Origin: Salibaculum sp031581025
GTDB lineage: Bacteria; Pseudomonadota; Alphaproteobacteria; Rhodobacterales; Rhodobacteraceae
Strand: one strand, 5' to 3'
DNA length: 64,000 bases
Assembly (NCBI RefSeq): GCF_031581025.1
Contig: NZ_JAVLCA010000006.1
The notes under the pieces were generated by a model. That model ran no database searches. It saw only the letters and a list, made by a program, of their open reading frames with translations, and was not told the origin of the DNA. Within the stretch, counting starts at the first letter, position 1; each line of letters starts with the position of its first letter. Positions 63,927 through 64,000 of this stretch are shown here, one piece after another. The position numbers and the translations under genes are program-made.

Positions 63927-64000
63927 GGCGAGTTGGCGGAGTGGTGACGCAGCGGATTGCAAATCCGTGTACACCGGTTCGATTCCGGTACTCGCCTCCA
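63927..64000 (+). tRNA. tRNA-Cys (GCA)
   Basis: 74 bases. Acceptor stem GGCGAGT pairs with ACTCGCC, discriminator T, encoded CCA at 63998-64000. The anticodon loop ATTGCAAAT contains GCA; T-loop GGTTCGATTCC is canonical. U73 and GCA are the cysteine identity elements. It ends at the last base of the window. Confidence 0.95.

Overview
The window is high-GC, densely packed DNA from an alphaproteobacterium of the Rhodobacterales (Rhodobacteraceae/Roseobacter type). The evidence is the gene content and order: a PccR-type short-chain acyl-CoA regulator beside pccA/pccB/methylmalonyl-CoA mutase, betIBA divergent from choXWV, soxBDAG, HdaA, the short alphaproteobacterial prolyl-tRNA synthetase, and many small lipoproteins. 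No plasmid, phage, IS element or CRISPR array was recognised. Species cannot be fixed from the sequence alone.

Layout. 1-2430: 3' end of parE, then an AT-richer HEPN/AbiU2-like gene whose TTG start overlaps the parE stop, then about 550 bases without a gene, carrying a 48-bp direct repeat and hairpins. 2430-13011: small lipoproteins (cytochrome c, HExxH protein), a DUF3047 protein, lolC-lolD, a DUF2937 gene broken by an in-frame stop, a serine hydrolase, proS, a membrane pentapeptide-repeat protein, an AI-2E-family permease and hdaA. 13054-19114: ppk-ppx polyphosphate genes, a DjlA-like co-chaperone, and a glyoxalase-like/GNAT pair. 19215-30981: propionyl-CoA assimilation (methylmalonyl-CoA mutase, pccA, pccB, pccR) with clustered TTTGC/GCAAA palindromes that are probable PccR operators, plus an MFS exporter and a CoxG-like protein.

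31339-44861: a choline-to-glycine block. ChoXWV imports choline; BetA and BetB oxidise it to glycine betaine; SoxBDAG oxidises sarcosine to glycine and methylene-tetrahydrofolate. BetI probably acts at a palindrome between betI and choX. The dimethylglycine steps are not in the window. Glutamate dehydrogenase follows. The first part of choW has clearly lower GC than the rest of the gene. 45014-49034: homoserine dehydrogenase, a CAT-fold acetyltransferase and glpX, with small hypotheticals.

49105-54567: a sulfide/persulfide operon: two YeeE/YedE transporters, an ETHE1-like persulfide dioxygenase, a DUF442-SQR fusion and a SulP permease. Its promoter overlaps a BigR/SqrR-like palindrome, but no bigR gene is present. 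54568-64000: aldo/keto reductase, metG with a non-canonical KMSKS loop, cydA-cydB plus a 35-residue DUF2474 subunit, a PopZ-like acidic protein, TolC, a Pcm-like methyltransferase, and tRNA-Cys at the very end.

Most genes are ordinary housekeeping or catabolic genes. The best candidates for something less described are the HEPN gene coupled to parE, the pentapeptide-repeat membrane protein, the mosaic choW, the DUF2937 gene with an internal stop, and the regulator-less sulfide operon.
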